DNA from: Emcibacteraceae bacterium
Lineage (GTDB): Bacteria > Pseudomonadota > Alphaproteobacteria > Sphingomonadales > Emcibacteraceae
DNA length: 64,000 nucleotides
Direction: 5' to 3'
Assembly (NCBI GenBank): GCA_021774795.1
Contig: JAJFIR010000042.1
Location: 62,001-126,000 of the forward strand
The notes under the pieces were generated by a model, which made no database searches, was not told the DNA's origin, and saw only the letters and a list, made by a program, of their open reading frames with translations. This document shows positions 17,154 to 25,756 of this stretch, piece by piece; position 1 is the stretch's first letter; the number at the start of each line of letters is the position of its first letter. Position numbers and translations under genes: made by a program.

Positions 17154-19097
17154 TTACGACTTAACGGAACGGCTCATTAAAAAAGAACGACCAAGAATAA
17201 AATACATCAAAGTCAACCCCGCGATCTCAGAAATAATATCTTCACCAGGAAAAAATTTACCAAGTAGTGTGATGGTTACCGCAACCGTTAAAAGAATATG
17301 CGATCGCCTACTTAATTTTTGTAAAAAATATCCGTTCATGGCTACGGTGCCGGCAAGCACAACGGAACTCCCTAAAAAAGCGGCCCAGAAAAACTCGGTT
17401 GCAGTTCCAAACATTATCAATGCCGGATACCCGACAAATACGAACGGTACAATATAGGCGACCCAACCTACATGCATGGATGCAGCACTCGCCTTCCAAT
17501 GTGTAGTATCAGCCAGTTTCGCCGCCACCGCAGATGCCAACGCGACGGGCGGTGTAATCATGGAAAGCATACCGAAATACAGAACAAACATATGGGAGAC
17601 GATAGGTTCAATACCCGCTTCGATTAGTGCCGGCGCAACAAGGGCGGAAAGTAAAACATAGACACCGACAGTGGGCATACCCATGCCAAGAATGATACTA
17701 ACAATTGCCGCCATAAACAATAAGCCAAATAAATTATCACCGCTAAGCAACACCAAATGCTGGCTTAGATTAAAGGCCAGGCCGGAAAGGTTAAGCGACC
17801 CAATTACCATACCTGCGATAGCACAAATGACAATGATTTCGACAGCCGCTGAGCTTGTATCCAACATGGCATGATAAAAGCTTCTAATTGATATCTTTTC
17901 GCCCTGATAACTGGTCATAAAGCTGGTGAAAAACAAGATTAGTGCCGCGAGCAAGGCAGCGTTCTGCGGCTGAAAATTAAATATGAAAATAGAACCAAGA
18001 AAAATTATAAAGGGTATAGGAACAAACCAACCTCTTCTCAGTACATCTGTCACTTTTGGAATTTGATCCAGTTCAACCATTTTCAGATCAAGTTCACGAG
18101 CCTTAAGATCTACATAAATAAATAACGCCGCGTAATAAAGAATTGCCGGTGTAATTGCCGCCAGCATGACCGTAGAATAGGGAACTTCTAAAAACTCTGC
18201 CATTAAAAAAGCCGACGCACCCATTACAGGAGGCATCAACTGCCCGCCGGTTGAGGCGACTGCCTCTATCGCCGCCGCAACACGAGGCGGAAATCCCGTA
18301 TTCTTCATCAGCGGTATGGTGACAATACCTGTTCCGGCCACATTGGCGACCGCGCTACCGGAAATTGAACCAAACAAGATAGAACCAATCAATGAAACTT
18401 TTGCTGCCCCTCCCCGCGAACACCCCATTGTAGCCGTCGAAATATCGGAGAAGAAATTTGCGCCGCCGCATAACGTAAGAAACTTTCCCATTAATAAGAA
18501 TGGGACAATTACAAACACACCGATGTCCAACGCCCGGCCAAAAATAGCATTTGTGTCAATTCCTAAATAAACGACAAGTCGATTTGTAAGTATTGGTCTA
18601 CTAGCAAAATCGTCTGGTAGGTTATGACCAAAAAGTGCATAAATAATAAAAACGATGGCAACGATGGCAATAAAAGGACCGACGATGCGGCGTGTCGCTT
18701 CCAAACAAAGTAATATGATCAATGAAGAAACAATAATGCTATTGATCGGCATATAAGCAAGTTCGTCAATTAAAAAGGCATAATTTATGTAAAAATACGA
18801 AAACGAGGCAATCGTCACCATAACCAACAAATAATTAAAAATCTTTCTTACCAAATTATTTTCCGGCTCTAGAAAGACCAATGCAATAGCTGCACCCAAT
18901 ACGACTGCCAGGAACTGCTCACCAAAAATAAGCTGACCAAAAAGTCCCGGCAAATTGATTGTCCATGCTAAAATTGTAAGAATTAATATTGCCTGGAAAA
19001 ACTTTACTAAAGTTAGTTCAAATTTACGGTAGTTCAACGTTGATAATCCTTTTATTCCATAGCCCGCTTTCCTTAAAATATTTAATGGCACCGGCAT
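17154..19097 (-). CDS. TRAP transporter fused permease, TAXI type (4TM-12TM)
   Basis: A membrane protein of about 647 residues combining the small and large TRAP permease subunits, as is usual for TAXI-type TRAP systems. It has many hydrophobic helices and the DctM-like segments GSISGSAVANVAGTGIVTIP, AIEAVASTGGQLMPPVMG and ILGMGMPTVGVYVLLSALVAPAL. It uses an ion gradient to import a solute, probably an organic acid, delivered by the TAXI binding protein encoded just upstream. The start is uncertain: the ATG at 19097 overlaps the binding-protein gene by 74 nt, while a TTG at 19037 with AAAGGA 9 nt upstream gives a shorter overlap and may be the true start. The substrate is unknown. Confidence 0.88.
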   Translation of the reverse strand: MPVPLNILRKAGYGIKGLSTLNYRKFELTLVKFFQAILILTILAWTINLPGLFGQLIFGEQFLAVVLGAAIALVFLEPENNLVRKIFNYLLVMVTIASFSYFYINYAFLIDELAYMPINSIIVSSLIILLCLEATRRIVGPFIAIVAIVFIIYALFGHNLPDDFASRPILTNRLVVYLGIDTNAIFGRALDIGVFVIVPFLLMGKFLTLCGGANFFSDISTATMGCSRGGAAKVSLIGSILFGSISGSAVANVAGTGIVTIPLMKNTGFPPRVAAAIEAVASTGGQLMPPVMGASAFLMAEFLEVPYSTVMLAAITPAILYYAALFIYVDLKARELDLKMVELDQIPKVTDVLRRGWFVPIPFIIFLGSIFIFNFQPQNAALLAALILFFTSFMTSYQGEKISIRSFYHAMLDTSSAAVEIIVICAIAGMVIGSLNLSGLAFNLSQHLVLLSGDNLFGLLFMAAIVSIILGMGMPTVGVYVLLSALVAPALIEAGIEPIVSHMFVLYFGMLSMITPPVALASAVAAKLADTTHWKASAASMHVGWVAYIVPFVFVGYPALIMFGTATEFFWAAFLGSSVVLAGTVAMNGYFLQKLSRRSHILLTVAVTITLLGKFFPGEDIISEIAGLTLMYFILGRSFLMSRSVKS

Positions 19098-20010
19098 GAT
19101 ACTCTGCACCAAGATCCATCATAATTTTATCACGGTCCATTCTTCGGAACGCCCCGGAAGAATTAGTCAACATATCTTTATTGTTATCCATTGCCTTTAT
19201 CACAGAATAAACAATTTCACTGTCTAAATCCGCTCGTGCCATCATAGTGTACTCATATGTAAGAAGGCTTGTCGGCTTAAGTATTCCCGATAGCCCTGGC
19301 CGCGGATTAAGAACAGACACGTATGTCTGTTTCACCACTGATTGCATCAGTTTCACATTGTTATCATTCGCACTTAATGAAATAAACCTCACGCCGCCAA
19401 CGGACGAATTAATTTCATTCACCTTGCCAGCCCCCGCGGCAAAAAATGTCACGTCCGCTCTGCCGGACACAAATGCTTCCGCACCACGAACAAGACTAGG
19501 AACCGGCACTTGTTGAATATCATCAAGCGATAATCCACCACTAATTAACATCGCACGAATTAAGTCATGAAGGACCGGCGTACTTTGATATCCCGTCGTA
19601 ATTTTTGCGCCTCGAAGGTCAGCAATTTTATATATATCACTATCCGTGCGAACCAATAATCCAACTTGTGCTGGAAATAACCTTGCGACAATTCTTAGAT
19701 TAGGATTTGGACGACCTGTGAATACGCCATTACCTTCAATAGCCTGGTTTAATTCTATGGTATTCGAAAAACCGAAATCCAGCTCTCCATTCGCCACGAG
19801 CGGGATCATCACCCCTGTACCTGCATTGGGTTGAACCGCAGCACGAATATCAGTTGTTTTAAACAATGTTCTGGCGATAGCACTGCCAATTGTGTAGGTA
19901 AGCGTTCCCTGCTGGCTGGTACCGAGGCCAATTGGCCCTGCGGCCAGACAATGGCTGCCCACAAGGAATAGCACCGATAATATTCCAGTAATTATTTTTG
20001 GAAACGCCAA
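19024..20010 (-). CDS. TAXI-family TRAP solute-binding protein
   Basis: A 328-residue periplasmic binding protein with an N-terminal signal peptide (IITGILSVLFLVGSHCLAAG). It has the TAXI-family pattern: GLGTSQQGTLTYTIGSAIAR, QPNAGTGVMIPLVANGELDFGFSN, LRGAKITTGYQSTPVLHDL. It captures a small solute in the periplasm for the fused permease. The only in-frame start is a TTG at 20010, 11 nt after the stop of the HD-domain gene and without an obvious ribosome binding site, so translation is probably coupled to the upstream gene. Confidence 0.88.
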   Translation of the reverse strand: MAFPKIITGILSVLFLVGSHCLAAGPIGLGTSQQGTLTYTIGSAIARTLFKTTDIRAAVQPNAGTGVMIPLVANGELDFGFSNTIELNQAIEGNGVFTGRPNPNLRIVARLFPAQVGLLVRTDSDIYKIADLRGAKITTGYQSTPVLHDLIRAMLISGGLSLDDIQQVPVPSLVRGAEAFVSGRADVTFFAAGAGKVNEINSSVGGVRFISLSANDNNVKLMQSVVKQTYVSVLNPRPGLSGILKPTSLLTYEYTMMARADLDSEIVYSVIKAMDNNKDMLTNSSGAFRRMDRDKIMMDLGAEYHAGAIKYFKESGLWNKRIINVELP

Positions 20011-20021
20011 GATAATACGCT

Positions 20022-20828
20022 TTATAAAAATTTATTTGGAAAAATCATAGCCCGCCACATGTGGGTTGACGGCGTATCATCATATCCCAACCCTTCTTCA
20101 GGTTGTTTGAAATGACGGTCGATAATATCGGCAAAATCTTCCAATTCCACTTTCACATTCGGATCAAAACTATACAGATCATTCAATGTAATCTGCCGCG
20201 CCGTCATGTACCATTTATGATTTTTTGCGATTTCCGCATCGCGGTAAATATACGGTTCCGGTTTATAATCTTCGCCGAAAAACCTGACATATGTTTCAGG
20301 ATAAGCATATCCGACACTTTCGTCGGGGATAAACCGAAGAGCCTGATGATATTTAATGGCCCACGACACTTCTTCATCGACATAGGGAGCAACAAGTTGT
20401 GCTCCAAAATAACCGTGATCCGCACTGATAAATCCACATACGCTGATATCATGCAACAAACAGGCAAGTACAGTTTTTTCAGATAAACCGTTCATTTTCG
20501 CTAACCTTGCACTTTGAAGTACATGCGCAGTGACCGTAAAGCGTTTTTCAAAAAACTCTGCCAGCGTCGGTTTTTCGGACATCAATGGCAGACGCGGGTC
20601 GTGCCCCATAAGAAATACTTGATTTTTACCAAGCGGCTGTCTCCCGTACGGACTCCTCGGCCATTCTTGTGGTTCTTTTCCAAAAGTCGTAAATAAATGT
20701 GATTTTACGACAACTTGTTCAAGCTCTTGCGCCATCGCCGCCTCTAAGGCATCTGCTTTCTGATTTGCATTCATTGCGGCGAATGCTGCTGCGCCCCCGA
20801 CAGATGCAATAAATGCTCTTCTATCCAT
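20022..20828 (-). CDS. Exported HD-domain protein of the TRAP operon (possible metal-dependent oxygenase or hydrolase)
   Basis: A 268-residue protein with a twin-arginine-like start (DRRAFIASVGGAAAFAA), suggesting Tat export. The body has an HD-type metal site: His102, His126-Asp127 (LLHDI), His138 (ADHGYFG) and His161 (KYHQALRF). This ordering resembles HD-domain mixed-valent diiron oxygenases such as PhnZ as well as HD phosphohydrolases. It is the first gene of the TRAP operon (ATG at 20828 with GGGAGA 5-6 nt upstream), so it may act in the periplasm on the solute taken up or on its precursor. The exact reaction is not known. Confidence 0.72.
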   Translation of the reverse strand: MDRRAFIASVGGAAAFAAMNANQKADALEAAMAQELEQVVVKSHLFTTFGKEPQEWPRSPYGRQPLGKNQVFLMGHDPRLPLMSEKPTLAEFFEKRFTVTAHVLQSARLAKMNGLSEKTVLACLLHDISVCGFISADHGYFGAQLVAPYVDEEVSWAIKYHQALRFIPDESVGYAYPETYVRFFGEDYKPEPYIYRDAEIAKNHKWYMTARQITLNDLYSFDPNVKVELEDFADIIDRHFKQPEEGLGYDDTPSTHMWRAMIFPNKFL

Positions 20829-20929
20829 TATATTCTCCCTATTTATCCGACCATGTAATCATACTACAAAAGTCTATGTCAATGCCGTATAAATTTGAAT
20901 TTTGGATATTTAAGGCCAATAAATATAAA

Positions 20930-20954
20930 AAAGGCGTCTAATGAAGACGCCTTT
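20930..20954 (-). terminator. Intrinsic terminator after RTX gene B
   Basis: A perfect 10-bp stem (AAAGGCGTCT / AGACGCCTTT) with a 5-nt loop. On the minus strand it is followed by a T-rich run, 31 nt after the stop of RTX gene B. It should isolate that gene from the TRAP operon downstream. Confidence 0.88.
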
Positions 20955-20984
20955 CAATAGCAATCGCTTAATGAGTTTAATAGA

Positions 20985-23900
20985 TCACCAGACAATTTTC
21001 TCAACATTAGTGAAATTCAAAGAACCACCGTCGTCAAACGTAATCGTTCCATCCGCATCTTGCGACAGTATCATTTCCCCTGCCGCATCATCCGTAGACT
21101 GAACTAAACTTCCCGGCTCCAATGTGAGCGTCCAACCAACCTCGTGATTAAGCCCATCAAAGCCATCCAGTGCGATAGTGTCTGTCCATGATGCCCCTAG
21201 TCCGCCGTCAACGGCTTTTTGGCCCTCATTTGCCGCAAATATAAATTCATCATCGCCTAATCCGCCAAAAATAGTATCATTTCCCGCACCACTTGTGACG
21301 GTATCGTCACCATTTCCAGCATTAATATAATCATTCGATGCCGTTCCGGCTATCACGTTCGAATCTTCGTCACCGGTAATCACATGAAGCGTCGTCGAAG
21401 AGGTTTCAAAATCACTATTTAAAGTTTCGGTAGCAGTAGCGGAGACCGTTAAATCAAATTCTGCTGCACCATCAGGAACAGACATCTTCAATCCGCTAAG
21501 CTCCGCTTGAGTAAATGACCAACTACCGTCATTATTGTTTGTGCCTACTTGATTATCAGCCCCATCAATGAACGTTGCTATCACGGGAACACCACTTAAT
21601 GTAACATCAGATAAAATCTCTGATCCATCTGTATCGGTAAGTGCCGCGGTGATTGACAAAGGATACATATAAGCCGTTGTTTCACCTGAAGGTGAATCAA
21701 ATGTAACCAAATTTACAAAATAATCGCTATGTCCTTCTTGGCCATTTGTAAGATCACGATCTGTTGTGAATATTATCTGATCAAAGTTAGTGCCACCAGC
21801 CGCTATATTTATTGCAGTCTCAACACCACCATCAACGGCGTCAATCGTGCCGTTGCCCACTTGGACATCATCGTTATATAATGTGTAATATCCTATTTCA
21901 TCTTCTGTCTGACCAACATCCTGCGTGAATAAGAAACTAACAGTCACATCCATTGACGTTACATCCTCGTCCAACGTGATGATCAATTCTTCCGACAGGT
22001 TCTGGCCTTCAACGAAACCAATTTGATCATCCGGGCCGTCATTGATTCCCGTGACACCAATACCTTCAGCCTGCACAGAAACATTGGCCGCTAGCGCATC
22101 ACTGAGTGTTCCATCATTATTAACGACCCTTGCAGTCACCGTATATCCATTGCCTGTATCCAGCACATTACCAATATTTATTTCAGTTGGCACAACTTCA
22201 ATAACGGCTTCCGGCTCTCCTATTTCTAATGAAACTTCAGGACTATCAGCTTGCGGTGTCACATCGATAGTCAGAGTTTGCGCTTCACTGGTAAGTGGAA
22301 TAACCCCATCATCTGTAACTGTAAAATTAAAGGCCGTATAACTATCGCCGCTTTCATTCTCATCCGGAATGAACACAAGGTTATCAATATTAGCGATCGC
22401 AATTTCGTTATTATCACCAATGACCACGTCGTCTGCGCCTATTTTAAGCACACCATTAGACGGAAGCGTAGTTATCGTCACGAACGCCGCGTTATCACCG
22501 TCAATATCATTAAAAACAAAATCAGCAACCTCAAACGTATAGGTCGTATCTTCCACCGTAGTCACCGTTTCATCGGCGGTCGTCGGTGCATGGATGATAT
22601 CGACCGTAATCGTCCCGGTTGATATGGCAGTATCGTTATTGCTACTTTCAGTGGCTTTTGCTTCAACTGTCAGATCAAAGTCTTCTGATCCAACCGGCGC
22701 AATTACGCTCAAATTATCAAGGTTCCAACCAGTAACATCCACAGAATTATTTCCAGGAGTAGCCGTGAATGTATTTCCGTTTCCATCTGATATTTCAACA
22801 CCATCGGGTATTGCGGCTATTGTCACCATCAAATCTTCAGAGCCATCCACATCCGTTAACGTGCTCAAAATTTCCGGAAGTGCAATTGGCGTTTCTTCCG
22901 GCCCATGTACCGTCGCATCGCTGCAAATTGTCAAAGTCACAAATGCGTTAACGTCAGAATTATCTCTATCTCCACCATTCCATAGGTCTTCCCAATTTTG
23001 GTTGCCTGCCAACCCTGTATCATCAAAATGATCAAAATTGTCCGGATTTAGCGAAGCGTCACTAAAATATGCCGGGGATTGTTGAGCACCACCCAGCGCG
23101 ACACCATTTAAAAACGGCGTCCAAACACCACCAATATTTTGAAACGTAATTGCGTCGCCGCTTTCTAACGCCGCATTTTGTGTATCACCATCTGGAATAA
23201 TGAAGAAACCAAGTGTTACACCACCAGGATAATCAGCGGTATTAAACACAATATCTTCCGTGCCAAGTTCTTTCACATTATCTTTAACGACAACGCCGCC
23301 AATCGGGTTTCCATCAACATCAGCAATATAAAAACCGTGTGAATTCTCGTATCCTGCTTCAACGGCGAAATATTCAACATTAATGTTAACTTCACCTCCT
23401 TGCGAGATATCGTAAAGAGCTGAACCGTCTATTTTTTCTGTTAAAATACAAAGATGTGGGTTATCGGCAACCGCTGTTACATCGATCGTATAGGTATGTT
23501 CCGCACTATCATCGGTTCCGTCACTCACCGTGAATTTCAGATTAGCGTAATCGTCACCACTTTCATTCAGGTCCGGCACGAACACCAGGCCACCAATATC
23601 ACCAACCGCGATCGGATCATTTAAAGTAACAGGGTTACCGTTGAATGTTAAAGTACCATCAACAGGGAGTTCGGTAATCGTTACCGATACTACAGCATCG
23701 CCGTCTATATCAGCATAATTGTTAGTAAAATCACCAATTTCAAACGTATGACTACTATCTTCTAAAATTGTTGTTTCATTGTCCGAAACTGTAGGCGCAT
23801 CATTAACAGGCGTAACATCAACCGTAATCGTCTCAGCCACACTGTCCACCGTGCCGTCATTCACCGTAAAGTTAAACGTCGCATAATTATCACCATTTTC

Positions 23901-25343
23901 ATCGGGATCAGGTCTAAACACCAAAAGTCCAATATCGGCCGGAGCAATGTCAAAGTCACCCGCAAGCAACTCACTTCCATTATAAAACAACTTGCCTTCA
24001 ACCGGCAGATCAACAATCGTAAGATGATCAAAGCTGTCACCATCCACGTCACTAAACTCAAAATCAGCAAGCTTAAATGTATAATCTGTATCTTCAGCCG
24101 TCTCAACCGTTTCATCAGCCGTGACCGGCGCATCATTAACAGGCGTAACATCAATACTTATGGTTTGCTCCGCACTATCCAAAGCACCATCGTTAACTGT
24201 GAATTTAAAAGTCGCATAATTATCACCATTTTCATCGGGATCAGGGGTAAATACCAAAAGTCCAATATCGCCAGTCAGGATATTACCTCCTACAACCACA
24301 TTTACACCATTAAGCGTCAACGTTCCATTAACCGGCAGTTCCGTTATGGTGATATGATCCATAGCGTCGCCTTCGATATCGTTATAAGCAAAATCACTAA
24401 CATCAAATGTGTAGAACGTATCTTCATCAGTGGTAACTTCGTTATCTTCAGAAGTAGGCGGGTCATTGATAGGATTAACATCAATACTGATCGTCTGTAA
24501 TTCACTATCATTGGTACCGTCATTTACAGTGAAATTAAATGTCGCGTAATCATTACCGTTCTCGTCAGGGTCCGGGGTAAAGACCAGAAGACCAATATCA
24601 TCAGCCGGAATTTCGTCCCCGGCACCAACATCAATACCATTAAAAACAAGCTTGCCTTCAAGTGGCAAATCAACGATTGTGATATGATCAAAACTGTCAC
24701 CATCAGCATCACTAAAGACAAAATCCGTGATGGAAAATGTGTAATCCGTGTCTTCGTCAGTAACAACGCTATTATCGTCGCTTGTCGGTGCCACATTTGC
24801 CGGAGGTTCTTCTTCGTCAGGAATACCATCATCTGGAATTAGTGCCTCGGGTGGAATTTCATCTGACAATACCGAAAACGCCGCAAAATTTGGTGTGCTC
24901 ACACCTGTACCGCTGAAGGGTTCAATGGTTGGTCTTCCATCTTCGGTGTTGTTAATATCAACTTCCGGAGTTGCGCGACCGGATGATGAAAAATTAGGAT
25001 CATTCGGCTCAATCGCTTTAGCTGGCGAAAATCCTCTGCCAGACGGATCTATCGGTCCGCCATCGGGGATAGGAAACGCTCTACTGCCGAGATCGGGAGA
25101 ATTTAAATTCTGCGGCTGCGGGTCGCCTTCGTCTTTTCTCGGCCCGGTTCCGATGCCTTCGTCATCGCGACCACCTAAATGTATGTTAGTGCGCGTATGG
25201 GTATCTTCGGCACCTTCTTGAATTTCGGGAACCAACTTGGCATCGACTTGTTCAATATTCTGAACTCTATCAACCCCCTGTAAAATAGGATCATTTTCAG
25301 GTGAAACTTTACCTTTTGTATTACCAGACCCGGTATCAGCCAT
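20985..25343 (-). CDS. RTX/cadherin-repeat secreted surface protein B (type I secretion substrate)
   Basis: A 1452-residue acidic protein without a Sec signal. The N-terminal region has the same motifs as protein A: DTHTRTNIHL at 47-56, SSGRAT at 120-125 and SVLSDE at 157-162. Four cadherin-like domains of about 100 residues follow (about 185-625), each with the pattern TxEDTxYTF then FVFSDxDGD and FNFTVNDGT. Next comes a DUF4114-like domain (GFFIIPDGDTQNAALESGD) near 690, a fifth cadherin-like domain near 920, a jelly-roll-like segment, a short RTX block (GNGDDTVTSGAGNDTIFGG) and a C-terminal module ending FDDGGSLNFTNVEKIVW, matching protein A. The ATG at 25343 has GGAG 9 nt upstream; the in-frame TTG at 25358 is unlikely to be used. 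A secreted calcium-stabilised adhesin is the best reading. Confidence 0.86.
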   Translation of the reverse strand: MADTGSGNTKGKVSPENDPILQGVDRVQNIEQVDAKLVPEIQEGAEDTHTRTNIHLGGRDDEGIGTGPRKDEGDPQPQNLNSPDLGSRAFPIPDGGPIDPSGRGFSPAKAIEPNDPNFSSSGRATPEVDINNTEDGRPTIEPFSGTGVSTPNFAAFSVLSDEIPPEALIPDDGIPDEEEPPANVAPTSDDNSVVTDEDTDYTFSITDFVFSDADGDSFDHITIVDLPLEGKLVFNGIDVGAGDEIPADDIGLLVFTPDPDENGNDYATFNFTVNDGTNDSELQTISIDVNPINDPPTSEDNEVTTDEDTFYTFDVSDFAYNDIEGDAMDHITITELPVNGTLTLNGVNVVVGGNILTGDIGLLVFTPDPDENGDNYATFKFTVNDGALDSAEQTISIDVTPVNDAPVTADETVETAEDTDYTFKLADFEFSDVDGDSFDHLTIVDLPVEGKLFYNGSELLAGDFDIAPADIGLLVFRPDPDENGDNYATFNFTVNDGTVDSVAETITVDVTPVNDAPTVSDNETTILEDSSHTFEIGDFTNNYADIDGDAVVSVTITELPVDGTLTFNGNPVTLNDPIAVGDIGGLVFVPDLNESGDDYANLKFTVSDGTDDSAEHTYTIDVTAVADNPHLCILTEKIDGSALYDISQGGEVNINVEYFAVEAGYENSHGFYIADVDGNPIGGVVVKDNVKELGTEDIVFNTADYPGGVTLGFFIIPDGDTQNAALESGDAITFQNIGGVWTPFLNGVALGGAQQSPAYFSDASLNPDNFDHFDDTGLAGNQNWEDLWNGGDRDNSDVNAFVTLTICSDATVHGPEETPIALPEILSTLTDVDGSEDLMVTIAAIPDGVEISDGNGNTFTATPGNNSVDVTGWNLDNLSVIAPVGSEDFDLTVEAKATESSNNDTAISTGTITVDIIHAPTTADETVTTVEDTTYTFEVADFVFNDIDGDNAAFVTITTLPSNGVLKIGADDVVIGDNNEIAIANIDNLVFIPDENESGDSYTAFNFTVTDDGVIPLTSEAQTLTIDVTPQADSPEVSLEIGEPEAVIEVVPTEINIGNVLDTGNGYTVTARVVNNDGTLSDALAANVSVQAEGIGVTGINDGPDDQIGFVEGQNLSEELIITLDEDVTSMDVTVSFLFTQDVGQTEDEIGYYTLYNDDVQVGNGTIDAVDGGVETAINIAAGGTNFDQIIFTTDRDLTNGQEGHSDYFVNLVTFDSPSGETTAYMYPLSITAALTDTDGSEILSDVTLSGVPVIATFIDGADNQVGTNNNDGSWSFTQAELSGLKMSVPDGAAEFDLTVSATATETLNSDFETSSTTLHVITGDEDSNVIAGTASNDYINAGNGDDTVTSGAGNDTIFGGLGDDEFIFAANEGQKAVDGGLGASWTDTIALDGFDGLNHEVGWTLTLEPGSLVQSTDDAAGEMILSQDADGTITFDDGGSLNFTNVEKIVW
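23460..24795. repeat. Tandem ~300-bp repeats coding cadherin-like domains
   Basis: Four consecutive copies of a unit of about 300-320 bp within RTX gene B; a fifth, more distant copy lies near 22260-22590. Some stretches are almost identical at the DNA level, for example the GCATCATTAACAGGCGTAAC block near 23797 and 24130 and the CGCATAATTATCACCATTTT block near 23881 and 24215. This implies recent duplication or gene conversion between units. Confidence 0.8.
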
Positions 25344-25756
25344 ACGAGAGAACTCCAAACAAAACGATAATGATATAGTACATAATATATCAAATTTTTA
25401 CGTTACATTACAAACTATTGTACCAAATACACAATAAGCTATTGTCTTTTTTATCAAACAATGGTGAATAAATGGTTTCCAGGAATAGTTAATGCTATGT
25501 AAATTTTAAATATATTTTTATATTTAGTTCTCAAATTTGGCGAAATTAAAGCAAATATTAATTTTCCCTTAACCCATTATATTATAAGCACTTAAATATA
25601 ATTCATCCAAATTAACTATTCCTCAATATTAGTTCGTTACCAGTGAATGAACAAAAAGTGTTTAATTTATTATGAATTTATTTAAGAACACGATATATAT
25701 TTTGGTTATGGTTAACAAGTATAGTTAACGGGGTAAAAAAATTAAAGAAACTATTT
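25344..25756. promoter_or_regulatory. Divergent control region between RTX gene B and its presumed exporter operon
   Basis: A 413-nt, very AT-rich gap. It holds copy B of the shared upstream element (25448-25520) and a perfect 12-bp inverted repeat, GGAATAGTTAAT at 25482-25493 and ATTAACTATTCC at 25611-25622, 117 nt apart. A further ATAGTTAA lies at 25721-25728 close to the exporter start. These could be binding sites for one regulator of both operons. No sigma-70 boxes stand out against the AT-rich background. Confidence 0.5.

Noticed and set aside
24024-25221. Plus-strand open frames opposite RTX gene B
   Set aside because: They are antisense shadows of repeated coding sequence, with no recognisable domain.
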